Shown in pieces: positions 45,467 through 52,985 of a DNA stretch of 64,000 nucleotides; the stretch's first letter is position 1; each line of letters opens with the position of its first letter. The position numbers were made by a program, and so were the translations under genes. The DNA is from Streptomyces nigra (GTDB taxonomy: Bacteria > Actinomycetota > Actinomycetes > Streptomycetales > Streptomycetaceae), in contig NZ_CP029043.1 of assembly GCF_003074055.1 (NCBI RefSeq), positions 6,068,501 to 6,132,500 of the forward strand, given 5' to 3'. The notes under the pieces were generated by a model. It saw only the letters and a program-made list of their open reading frames with translations. It ran no database searches and was not told the DNA's origin.

Positions 45467-46234
45467 TCAGCGTGCCGTGAGGATGCGCGGGCCGTCGTCG
45501 GTGATCGCGACGGTGTGCTCCGCGTGAGCGGCGCGGGACCCGTCGTTCGTGCGCAGGGTCCAGCCGTCGGGGGCCGCGTGATAGCCGTCCTGGCCGCTCG
45601 CGGTGACCATCGGCTCGATGGCGAGGACCAGTCCGTGCCGCAGCCGCATGCCCCGGCCCGGCCGGCCCTCGTTCGGCACGCCCGGGTCCTCGTGCATCCG
45701 GCGGCCGATGCCGTGCCCGCCGAAGCCGTCCGGGACGCCGTACCCGGCCGAGCGGCAGACCGAGCCGATGGCGTGCGCGATGTCGCCGATGCGGTTGCCG
45801 ACGACGGCCGCCTCGATGCCCGCCGCCAGCGCCCGCTCCACCGTCTCGATCAGCCGGATGTCGGCCGGGCGCGGGGTGCCGACGATGAAGCTGATGGCCG
45901 AGTCGCCCGCCCAGCCGCCCAGCTGGGCGCCGCAGTCGATGGAGACCAGGTCGCCGTCGCGCAGCCGGTAGCCGTCCGGGATGCCGTGCACGATCGCGTC
46001 GTTGACCGAGGCGCAGACGACCGCGGGGAAGGGCACGGGGGCGAAGGAGGGGCGGTACCCCAGGAAGGGCGAGGTCGCGCCCGCCTCGCGCAGCACCCCG
46101 CGGGCCACCTCGTCCAGTTCCAGCAGGGACACGCCCACGTCGGCGGCCTCGCGCACCGCGGTGAGGGCGCGGCCCACCACCTGTCCCGTCACCCGCATCG
46201 CTTCGATCGACGTGTCCGTCTTCAGTTCCACCAT
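45467..46234 (-). CDS. map: Methionine aminopeptidase, type I
   Basis: A 255-residue methionine aminopeptidase that removes the first methionine of new proteins. Metal ligands and catalytic residues: VCASVNDAIVHGIPD (His), LVSIDCGAQLGGWAGDSA (both Asp), GFGGHGIGRRMHEDP (His), IEPMV and AEHTVAI (both Glu). It lacks the N-terminal SH3-binding extension. ATG 46234 lies seven bases after TATAGT, so the mRNA may be leaderless. Unlike the housekeeping map gene, it is not in a ribosomal protein operon but divergent from an XRE regulator, and is thus a second, regulated copy. Confidence 0.93.
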   Translation of the reverse strand: MVELKTDTSIEAMRVTGQVVGRALTAVREAADVGVSLLELDEVARGVLREAGATSPFLGYRPSFAPVPFPAVVCASVNDAIVHGIPDGYRLRDGDLVSIDCGAQLGGWAGDSAISFIVGTPRPADIRLIETVERALAAGIEAAVVGNRIGDIAHAIGSVCRSAGYGVPDGFGGHGIGRRMHEDPGVPNEGRPGRGMRLRHGLVLAIEPMVTASGQDGYHAAPDGWTLRTNDGSRAAHAEHTVAITDDGPRILTAR

Positions 46235-46308
46235 GCCAATTACTATACCGGTATTTGAATGGGCCCCGACCGGAGTGGGTGGCGGGGAGCGGTATTAGAA
46301 TGGGCGCC
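46235..46308. promoter_or_regulatory. Divergent leaderless promoters with direct repeats
   Basis: Minus-strand TATAGT (46246-46241) is seven bases before map ATG; plus-strand TAGAAT (46295-46300) is eight bases before the XRE start at 46309. The perfect palindrome ATACCGGTAT (46245-46254) overlaps the map -10. GGTATTTGAATGGGC and GGTATTAGAATGGGC are direct repeats 41 bases apart (from about 46250 and 46291). Likely XRE binding sites that control both genes. Confidence 0.6.
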
Positions 46309-46581
46309 ATGGTGCGCACCCCCCTGACCCCCGAAGAGCGCGAACGTGGCGAGCGGCTCGGCCGATTGCTGCGCGAGGCGCGCGGCGGCCGGAGCATGCC
46401 GGAGGTCGCGGCGCGCGCCGGCGTCTCGGCCGAGACCCTGCGGAAGATCGAGACGGGACGCGCCCCCACCCCCGCCTTCTTCACCGTGGCCGCGCTGGCG
46501 TCCGCCCTCGGGCTCTCCATGGACGAGCTGATCGGCCGGTGCGCACAGGAGGACGGCGCCGGCGCCGAGGCCGCCGCCTGA
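46309..46581 (+). CDS. XRE-family helix-turn-helix regulator
   Basis: A 90-residue DNA-binding protein. The helix-turn-helix is RGERLGRLLREARGGRSMPEVAARAGVSAETLRKIETGRAPTPAFFTVAALASALGLSMDELI. The start ATG 46309 follows TAGAAT by eight bases, so the mRNA is likely leaderless; ATG 46300 is an alternative that lies in the -10 box. It is divergent from map and most probably represses itself and map through the repeated GGTATT sites. The acidic, alanine-rich tail has no effector domain. Confidence 0.88.
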   Translation: MVRTPLTPEERERGERLGRLLREARGGRSMPEVAARAGVSAETLRKIETGRAPTPAFFTVAALASALGLSMDELIGRCAQEDGAGAEAAA

Positions 46582-46592
46582 CGATCGTCACC

Positions 46593-46629
46593 TTCCGGCA
46601 GGGAGAGCGCACTCTGCGTTCCGCCGGAA
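46593..46629. terminator. Hairpin after the XRE gene
   Basis: TTCCGGC (46593-46599) and GCCGGAA (46623-46629) enclose a further AGAG-CTCT pairing. It follows the XRE stop by 11 bases and is followed by AAAACT, so it looks like an intrinsic terminator. Confidence 0.6.
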
Positions 46630-46708
46630 AACTCCCCGTAGCGCGTTCGTAACACGGCTGGTGTTGCCTGACGGACCGGAGTGTTCCGGTCTGGCGGGGA
46701 GTCGGTCG

Positions 46709-48025
46709 ATGTCGGTGGAACAACTCCCGTCTCGGGTACGGGAGTTCGCGAACTACTTGGACGGCCTGCTGGCGCGCCTCGACCAGGGCGGCGGCTGGTG
46801 CGGGGTGTTCTGGGAACGCGACCCGGAGGGCATGCGCGCCTGCCTCGACGGACGCGAGGTGCCGCCCTGGGACGTGGTGGAGTCCCTGCTGAGCGACCTC
46901 GCCGCCCGCTACGGCACGGTCGACACGGCCGCCTACACCGAGCACGCCCGCGCACTGCACGCCGCCGCCGTCGCCGCCCACGACGCCCGCCCCGGCGGAC
47001 GCGACGCCCTCGGGGACCGCCTCGACGTCATGCTCCGCGAGCAGCGCTACGCCGCCGACCGCCGGACGGCCCTCGAACACGCCCTCGCCTGCGCGGCCAC
47101 CCGCGCCGAGGCCGACGCCCTGCGCCTCGACCTCGCCTGGGCCCGCGACGACCACACCCGCGCGAGCGCCCGCTGCGAGGAACTGCGGCTGCGCATGGCG
47201 GCCCTGGACCCCCGGGAACCGGAAACGCCGGTGTCGGGGCGGGCGGGTGAGGTCCGGCACCTGGACGTCCCCTCCGAGACCCCCGCCCCCAAGCCCCGTA
47301 AACGCCGCCGGGGCGGAGCCCGGTTCGCCGGGGCCGTCGAGGAGGACACCGGCCCCGTCGCCGTACCGCCCGTCGTCGAGGAACCGATGCCCGCCCCGGT
47401 CGTCAGCGGGCGGGCATCCCCGCGCGGGGCCCGGTTCGCCGGGGTCGCCGACGACCCGGCCGAAGTTGGGCAGCCGGACACCGCGCGGCCGGACGCCGCC
47501 GACCGGGAGGAGGTCCTCGCGACGGTCGAGGCACTGCGGCGGCTGCGCGGCGCCGGGCGCACCGGCGAGGCGCACGCCCTGCTCGTGGAGATCGCGTACT
47601 GGCCCGCCGTCCGCTTCCCGCTGCTCGCCGAGGAGATGCGGCAGGCCGGGCTCGCCGCGGACTGGGCGACCCTGCTGTGGGAGGCGGCCTCCCTGCCCGC
47701 CGAGCGCCTCGTGGCCGCCGCCGACGCGCTGGCGGCGGCCGGCCACACCGGGGACGGGGAGCGCATCCTGCGGGAGGGCGTGGTGCGGCCCGCGCCGGAG
47801 ATAGGGCGGGCCGTGACCGGCCTGGCCGGCGAGGGACGGCACCGGGAGGCGCGGGCCCTGCTCGACGCGTACGTCCGCGTCCGCACCCCGGAGGAGGCCG
47901 CCCGCAGCGCGGCCGCCGACCCCGGCACACTCGTGCCGCTGCTGCTGGAGGCCGCCCGTGGCGTCTCCGACGAACGGCACTGGGACCTGGTGCACGCCCT
48001 CAGGGTCGCCGGTTACACGGCCTGA
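46709..48025 (+). CDS. Large alpha-helical protein with repeated GARFAG linker motif, unknown function
   Basis: A 438-residue cytoplasmic protein. ATG 46709 has GGGGAG upstream. The first 175 residues are helical with WERDPEGMRACLDGREVPPWDVVESLLSDLAARYG, reminiscent of the N-terminal region seen in several Streptomyces helix-turn-helix and regulatory proteins, and a possible coiled coil (ALACAATRAEADALRLDLAWARDDHTRASARCEELRLRM). A proline-rich linker carries GGARFAG near 203 and RGARFAG near 239. The last 180 residues are alpha-alpha repeats resembling TPR- or PPR-like helices (LLVEIAYWPAVRFPLLAEEMRQAGL and AADALAAAGHTGDGERIL). It is a likely scaffold or regulator; no enzyme motif. Confidence 0.7.
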   Translation: MSVEQLPSRVREFANYLDGLLARLDQGGGWCGVFWERDPEGMRACLDGREVPPWDVVESLLSDLAARYGTVDTAAYTEHARALHAAAVAAHDARPGGRDALGDRLDVMLREQRYAADRRTALEHALACAATRAEADALRLDLAWARDDHTRASARCEELRLRMAALDPREPETPVSGRAGEVRHLDVPSETPAPKPRKRRRGGARFAGAVEEDTGPVAVPPVVEEPMPAPVVSGRASPRGARFAGVADDPAEVGQPDTARPDAADREEVLATVEALRRLRGAGRTGEAHALLVEIAYWPAVRFPLLAEEMRQAGLAADWATLLWEAASLPAERLVAAADALAAAGHTGDGERILREGVVRPAPEIGRAVTGLAGEGRHREARALLDAYVRVRTPEEAARSAAADPGTLVPLLLEAARGVSDERHWDLVHALRVAGYTA

Positions 48026-48088
48026 TCGTGCGCGGGACCCCGCCCGTCACATCCCTCCCACCGGCCCCATCCATCACCCTCAGGAGTG

Positions 48089-48094
48089 TGAAAC
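48089..48094 (+). promoter_or_regulatory. TGAAAC site before the first pyrimidine gene
   Basis: GTGTGAAACGAGATGG resembles the two TGAAACATG repeats before the second amidase gene at 51951 and 51982. It may be a PucR binding site. The similarity is short, so confidence is low. Confidence 0.3.
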
Positions 48095-48156
48095 GAGATG
48101 GAGTCAGCGGGTTAACGACGATGGTCTTGGCAAGGCTGTTCCAGGGGCTTACTTTC

Positions 48157-48192
48157 GAGCCTCTACAGCCCGCTCTACGGGCGTAGAGGCTC
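48157..48192 (+). other. Long leader hairpin before the first ureidopropionase gene
   Basis: GAGCCTCTAC pairs perfectly with GTAGAGGCTC (48183-48192), and inside it GCCCG pairs with CGGGC around a CTCTA loop, giving a 15-base-pair stem with one bulged A. It ends 25 bases before the start codon, too far to hide the ribosome site AAGGAG. It may be a terminator of the upstream gene, an attenuator or a stability element. Confidence 0.6.
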
Positions 48193-48217
48193 TGACGTCC
48201 CGTCGAAGGAGCAGCTC

Positions 48218-49060
48218 ATGGCCAACGTCGTTCGTGCCGCTCTGGTCCAGGCCACCTGGACCGGCGACACCGAGTCCATGGTGGCGAAACACGAGGAGCA
48301 CGCCCGGGAGGCGGCCCGCCAGGGCGCGAAGATCATCGGCTTCCAGGAGGTCTTCAACGCTCCGTACTTCTGCCAGGTCCAGGAGCCGGAGCACTACTCC
48401 TGGGCCGAGCCGGTCCCCGACGGGCCGACCGTACGGCGGATGCGGGACCTCGCCCGCGAGACCGGCATGGTGATCGTCGTGCCCGTCTTCGAGGTCGAGC
48501 AGTCCGGCTTCTACTACAACACCGCGGCCGTGATCGACGCCGACGGCACCTTCCTCGGCAAGTACCGCAAGCACCACATCCCCCAGGTCAAGGGCTTCTG
48601 GGAGAAGTACTACTTCAAGCCCGGCAACCTCGGCTGGCCGGTATTCGACACCGCCGTCGGCAAGGTCGGCGTCTACATCTGCTACGACCGGCACTTCCCG
48701 GAGGGCTGGCGCCAACTCGGCCTGAACGGCGCCCAGCTGGTCTACAACCCGTCCGCCACCCACCGCGGCCTCTCCTCCTACCTCTGGCGTCTGGAGCAGC
48801 CCGCGGCGGCCGTCGCCAACGAGTACTTCGTCGCCGCGATCAACCGCGTCGGCGTCGAGGAGTACGGCGACAACGACTTCTACGGGACCTCCTACTTCGT
48901 CGACCCGCGCGGACAGTTCGTCGGCGAGGTCGCCGACGACAAGGGGGAGGAACTCCTCGTCCGCGACCTCGACTTCGATCTCATCGAGGAAGTGCGGCAG
49001 CAGTGGGCGTTCTACCGCGACCGCCGCCCCGACGCCTACGAAGGGCTGGTGCAGCCGTGA
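48218..49060 (+). CDS. Beta-ureidopropionase-type amidase (nitrilase superfamily), copy 1
   Basis: A 280-residue carbon-nitrogen hydrolase. The catalytic triad is E44 in FQEVF, K118 in GKYRKHHIPQ and C155 in ICYDRHFPEGW. It is close to N-carbamoyl-beta-alanine/N-carbamoyl amino acid amidohydrolases, which release ammonia and carbon dioxide in the last hydrolytic step of reductive pyrimidine breakdown. ATG 48218 has AAGGAG upstream. The GTGA overlap with the aminotransferase gene suggests translational coupling. A paralogue of identical length lies at 52109-52951. Confidence 0.92.
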   Translation: MANVVRAALVQATWTGDTESMVAKHEEHAREAARQGAKIIGFQEVFNAPYFCQVQEPEHYSWAEPVPDGPTVRRMRDLARETGMVIVVPVFEVEQSGFYYNTAAVIDADGTFLGKYRKHHIPQVKGFWEKYYFKPGNLGWPVFDTAVGKVGVYICYDRHFPEGWRQLGLNGAQLVYNPSATHRGLSSYLWRLEQPAAAVANEYFVAAINRVGVEEYGDNDFYGTSYFVDPRGQFVGEVADDKGEELLVRDLDFDLIEEVRQQWAFYRDRRPDAYEGLVQP

Positions 49061-50340
49061 CCAAGGACCTGCTGGGACGCCATCACGCCGTCCTGCCCGA
49101 CTGGCTCGCCCTCTACTACGAGGAGCCGCTGGAGATCACCCACGGCGAGGGCCGCCATGTCTGGGACGCCGACGGCAACCGCTACCTCGACTTCTTCGGC
49201 GGCATCCTCACCACGATGACCGCGCACGCCCTGCCCGAGGTCACCAAGGCGATCAGCGAGCAGGCCGGCCGCATCCTGCACTCCTCCACCCTCTACCTCA
49301 ACCGGCCCATGGTGGAACTCGCCGAGCGCATCGCCGAGTTGAGCGGCATCCCGGACGCCCGCGTCTTCTTCACCACCTCCGGCACCGAGGCCAACGACAC
49401 CGCGCTGCTGCTCGCCACCACCTACCGGCGCAGCAACACCGTCCTGGCGATGCGCAACAGCTACCACGGCCGCTCCTTCAGCGCCGTCGGCATCACCGGC
49501 AACCGCGGCTGGTCACCCACCTCGCTCTCCCCGCTGCAGACGCTCTACGTGCACGGCGGCGTGCGCACCCGCGGTCCGTTCGCGCACCTCGACGACGAGG
49601 AGTTCATCACCGCCTGCGTCGCCGACCTCAAGGACGTCCTCGGGCACACCCGCCCGCCCGCCGCGCTGATCGCCGAACCCGTCCAGGGAGTCGGCGGCTT
49701 CACCTCCGGACCCGACGGCCTGTACGCCGCCTTCCGCGAGGTGCTCGCCGAGCGCGGCATCCTCTGGATCGCGGACGAGGTGCAGACCGGCTGGGGACGC
49801 ACCGGCGACCACTTCTGGGGCTGGCAGGCGCACGCCCGCTCCGGCCCGCCGGACATCCTGACCTTCGCCAAGGGCATCGGCAACGGCATGTCCATCGGCG
49901 GGGTCGTCGCCCGCGCCGAGGTCATGAACTGCCTGGACGCCAACAGCATCTCCACCTTCGGCGGCACCCAGATCACCATGGCGGCCGGCCTCGCCAACCT
50001 GGCGTATCTGCTGGAGCACGACCTCCAGGGCAACGCCCGGCGGGTCGGCGGGCTGCTGCGGGAGCGGCTGCGGTCCGTCGCCGCCCAGGTGCCCCACGTA
50101 CGGGAGGTGCGCGGGCGCGGCCTGATGCTGGGCATCGAGCTCACCCGGCCCGGCACCGACGAGGCCGACCCGGCGGCCGCGTCCGCCGTGCTGGAGGCGG
50201 CCCGCGACGGCGGTCTGCTCATCGGCAAGGGCGGCGGCCACGACACCAGCGCCCTGCGCGTCGCCCCACCGCTGACGCTCACCGTGGCCGAGGCCGAGGA
50301 GGGCGCCGCGATCCTGGAGAGCGCCCTGCGGAGCCTGTGA
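49057..50340 (+). CDS. Class III aminotransferase for beta-amino acids
   Basis: A 427-residue pyridoxal phosphate enzyme of the class III (ornithine/beta-alanine/AGXT2-like) group. FFGGILTTMTAHALPEV, TTSGTEANDTALLLA, the SYHGRSF loop, EPVQGVGGF, the WIADEVQTGWGRTG aspartate region, and FAKGIGNGMSIGGVV with the PLP lysine are all present. GTG 49057 overlaps the amidase stop. It probably transaminates beta-alanine or beta-aminoisobutyrate produced by the amidases to the semialdehyde. The next gene begins within about 40 bases. Confidence 0.93.
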   Translation: MTKDLLGRHHAVLPDWLALYYEEPLEITHGEGRHVWDADGNRYLDFFGGILTTMTAHALPEVTKAISEQAGRILHSSTLYLNRPMVELAERIAELSGIPDARVFFTTSGTEANDTALLLATTYRRSNTVLAMRNSYHGRSFSAVGITGNRGWSPTSLSPLQTLYVHGGVRTRGPFAHLDDEEFITACVADLKDVLGHTRPPAALIAEPVQGVGGFTSGPDGLYAAFREVLAERGILWIADEVQTGWGRTGDHFWGWQAHARSGPPDILTFAKGIGNGMSIGGVVARAEVMNCLDANSISTFGGTQITMAAGLANLAYLLEHDLQGNARRVGGLLRERLRSVAAQVPHVREVRGRGLMLGIELTRPGTDEADPAAASAVLEAARDGGLLIGKGGGHDTSALRVAPPLTLTVAEAEEGAAILESALRSL

Positions 50341-50378
50341 CGGGCCCCGTCCGGACCCATGAGCGAGGGAACACGGCC

Positions 50379-51953
50379 ATGACCACCACCCCGGAGCCCT
50401 GGGAGACCCTCCAGCCCGCCCTGTCGGTCCGTCAGGTCCTCACCCTGGAACGGGTGCTGGCCGGCGAGCCCGAGGTGGTGGCCGCGGCCGGCCAGCTCGA
50501 CCGCCCGGTGCGCTGGGTGCACGTCGCCGAGGCCCCGGACGTCGGTGTGATGCTCAGCGGTGGCGAGATGGTGCTGACCACCGGGGTGCTGCTCGCCGGG
50601 GACGAGGAGAAGCAGGCCGAGTACGTCCGCTCGCTGCACCGGGCGGAGGCCGCGGCCCTCGTCCTGGGCCTCGGCCGCGCCTTCCCCGCCCCACCCGACG
50701 TGATGCGCAGGGCCGCCGAGAGGTGCGGGCTGCCCATGGTCGTCCTGCACCGCCCCTTCCCGTTCGCCGAGCTGACCGAGGAGGTCCAGTCCCGGCTGGT
50801 GCGGCGGAAGTTCGCCGCCGTCAGCCTCTCGGAGTCGGTGCGGACCGCGCTGACCGCGCTCATCACCGGCGGTGCCCCGCTGCAGAGCCTGCTCGACGAG
50901 ATCGCCTCCCACAGCGCCTGCCCCGTCGTCGTCACCAACCTCGCGCACCGCGTCCTCGCCACCGCGGGGGAGCGGTCCGCCGTGGACGACGTGCTGCGCG
51001 ACTGGGAGCGCATCGCACGCCAGGCCGGAGGCACCGAGGGCGACGGCTGGATCCGCGCCGAACTCGGCGGACGCGGCGAGCGCTGGGGCCGGCTCGTGCT
51101 GTGCGGGTACCGCGGCGACACCGCGACCGGGCGGCTCCTCGCCGACCGCGCCGCCGAGGCGGTCGTCCTGCACCGGATGCTCGGCGGCACCGCCGCGCAC
51201 AGCTGGGAGGAGCAGTCCGCGCAGAGCCTGCTGACCGACCTGGTCAGCGGGGTCGTCCCGGCCCGGCAGCTGCTGCCCCGGGCGAGGGCCGCCGGACTGC
51301 CCGTCAACCGGCGGACGTTCGTCCCGCTCGTCGTGCGCGACGCCGAGGCCGCCCGCCTGGAGCGGGTCCTGCGGCTGCTGGGCCTCTCCGGGATCGTCGC
51401 CGAACTCGCCGACGGGGCCACCGCCGTACTGCTCAGCCTCGCCCGGGACCAGGACGCCGGGGTGCTCGCGGCCAACTTCGCCGCCCGGGTGCGCTCCGAG
51501 TCGGGGGACGCCCGGACCGTCGTGGCCGCCGCCGACGCCCGGACCGTATGGGACGAGGTGCCCACCGGGCTGCGCGAGGCCCAGCACGTGGCGGACGCCG
51601 TGGCCGACTCCTCCGCCGTCCTCGACCTCCCCGCCGTCGTCCGGCTGCGGGACGTCCATCTGCGCGGGCTGATCCGGCTGCTCCGGGACGACCCGCAGGT
51701 GCAGTCGTTCGCCGAGCGCGAGCTGGACGGGCTGCTGTGCGGCCCCGACGAGGACCTGCTCGCCGTCCTGCGCACCTATCTCGCCACCGGCCGCAACAAG
51801 TCCCGTACCGCGCAGCTCCACCATGTCTCGCGGCCCGCCCTGTACCGCCGCCTGGAGGCGATACAGAGCCGGCTCGGGGTCGACCTCGACGACTTCGAGC
51901 AGGCCGCCTCGGTGCACATCGCACTCCTCGCGCATGACGCGCAACACGGTTGA
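50379..51953 (+). CDS. PucR-family transcriptional regulator
   Basis: A 524-residue regulator of the PucR type. The N-terminal purine catabolism regulatory domain runs from SVRQVLTLERVLAGEPEVVAAAGQLDRPVRWVHVAE through VVLHRPFPFAELTEEVQ (about residues 15-140), a GGDEF-like middle follows, and the C-terminal PucR helix-turn-helix is LLAVLRTYLATGRNKSRTAQLHHVSRPALYRRLEAIQSRLGVDL (about 470-513). ATG 50379 is preferred over a GTG at 50337 since GAGGGA precedes it. It is expected to control this nitrogen-catabolic cluster in response to a pathway intermediate. Its stop codon overlaps one of the TGAAAC repeats. Confidence 0.92.
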   Translation: MTTTPEPWETLQPALSVRQVLTLERVLAGEPEVVAAAGQLDRPVRWVHVAEAPDVGVMLSGGEMVLTTGVLLAGDEEKQAEYVRSLHRAEAAALVLGLGRAFPAPPDVMRRAAERCGLPMVVLHRPFPFAELTEEVQSRLVRRKFAAVSLSESVRTALTALITGGAPLQSLLDEIASHSACPVVVTNLAHRVLATAGERSAVDDVLRDWERIARQAGGTEGDGWIRAELGGRGERWGRLVLCGYRGDTATGRLLADRAAEAVVLHRMLGGTAAHSWEEQSAQSLLTDLVSGVVPARQLLPRARAAGLPVNRRTFVPLVVRDAEAARLERVLRLLGLSGIVAELADGATAVLLSLARDQDAGVLAANFAARVRSESGDARTVVAAADARTVWDEVPTGLREAQHVADAVADSSAVLDLPAVVRLRDVHLRGLIRLLRDDPQVQSFAERELDGLLCGPDEDLLAVLRTYLATGRNKSRTAQLHHVSRPALYRRLEAIQSRLGVDLDDFEQAASVHIALLAHDAQHG

Positions 51954-51990
51954 AACATGCAATGACCTGCGAAAACGGCGGTGAAACATG
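51951..51990 (+). promoter_or_regulatory. TGAAACATG direct repeats before the second amidase gene
   Basis: TGAAACATGC (51951) and TGAAACATGG (51982) are 31 bases apart, close to three helical turns, so a regulator could bind both on one face. They lie between the pucR stop and the second amidase gene and are candidates for PucR binding. Confidence 0.45.
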
Positions 51991-52108
51991 GGTCCACGAC
52001 AGGGTGACACCGTGGCACGCCCCACGCCCGCAGACGTGACACGGTGCCACTCAAAGCCGATCGCCGGGCTTCCTACGCTCGCTGCACACCGAGCGACCGG
52101 AGGTCCCG

Positions 52109-52951
52109 ATGAGCCCAGTGATCCGCGCCGCCCTCTTCCAGACCGCCTGGACCGGCGACAAGGAGTCGATGATCCAGGTGCACGAACAGGCGGTCCGGGA
52201 CGCGGCCGCCCAGGGCGCCCAAGTGCTCTGCTTCCAGGAGCTGTTCTACGGCCCGTACTTCTGCCAGGTGCAGGACAAGGCGTTCTACGAGTACGCCGAG
52301 CAGGTGCCCGAGGGCCCGATCGTCCGCCGCTTCCAGGACCTCGCCCGCGAGCTGGGCATCGTCCTGATCCTGCCCGTGTACGAGGAGGAGCAGCCCGGCG
52401 TCCTCTACAACACGGCCGCCGTGATCGACGCGGACGGCTCGTACCTCGGCAAGTACCGCAAGCACCACATCCCGCAAGTCCCCGGTTTCTGGGAGAAGTT
52501 CTACTTCCGCCCGGGCAACCTGGGCTGGCCCGTCTTCGACACGGCCGTCGGCCGGATCGGCGTCTACATCTGCTACGACCGGCACTTCCCGGAGGGCTGG
52601 CGGGCGCTGGGGCTGGCCGGCGCCGAGATCGTCTTCAACCCGTCGGCGACGTCGCGCGGCCTGTCCCGCTATCTCTGGCAGCTGGAGCAGCCCGCGGCGG
52701 CCGTCGCCAACGAGTACTTCGTCGGCGCGATCAACCGGGTCGGCGTCGAGGACCTGGGCGACAACGACTTCTACGGCACCACGTACTTCGTCGACCCCGA
52801 GGCCCAGTTCGTGGGCGAGGTGGCGAGCGACAAGGAGACCGAACTCGTCGTGCGGGACCTGGACATGGCGAAGCTGCGCGAGGTCCGCGACCGCTGGCAG
52901 TTCTTCCGGGACCGCCGGCCCGACGCCTACGGCCCGATCACGGCGCCGTGA
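52109..52951 (+). CDS. Beta-ureidopropionase-type amidase (nitrilase superfamily), copy 2
   Basis: A 280-residue paralogue of the protein at 48218-49060, with the triad at the same residue numbers: E44 in FQELF, K118 in GKYRKHHIP and C155 in ICYDRHFPEGW. The copies share long stretches such as EQPAAAVANEYFV but differ in the surface residues and in the N-terminal third. ATG 52109 has GGAGG upstream. Dihydropyrimidinase follows 34 bases later. The two amidases may prefer different carbamoyl amino acids (from uracil and thymine, or hydantoin-derived). Confidence 0.92.
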   Translation: MSPVIRAALFQTAWTGDKESMIQVHEQAVRDAAAQGAQVLCFQELFYGPYFCQVQDKAFYEYAEQVPEGPIVRRFQDLARELGIVLILPVYEEEQPGVLYNTAAVIDADGSYLGKYRKHHIPQVPGFWEKFYFRPGNLGWPVFDTAVGRIGVYICYDRHFPEGWRALGLAGAEIVFNPSATSRGLSRYLWQLEQPAAAVANEYFVGAINRVGVEDLGDNDFYGTTYFVDPEAQFVGEVASDKETELVVRDLDMAKLREVRDRWQFFRDRRPDAYGPITAP

Positions 52952-52985
52952 CCACCCCAGTGCCGACCACGGGAGGAGAGGGAGA

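Noticed and set aside
49545..52025. An 826-codon open frame on the minus strand opposite the aminotransferase and PucR genes
   Set aside because: It spans two well-supported plus-strand genes, has no recognisable domain and an Arg/Gly/His-rich composition typical of antisense frames in GC-rich DNA.
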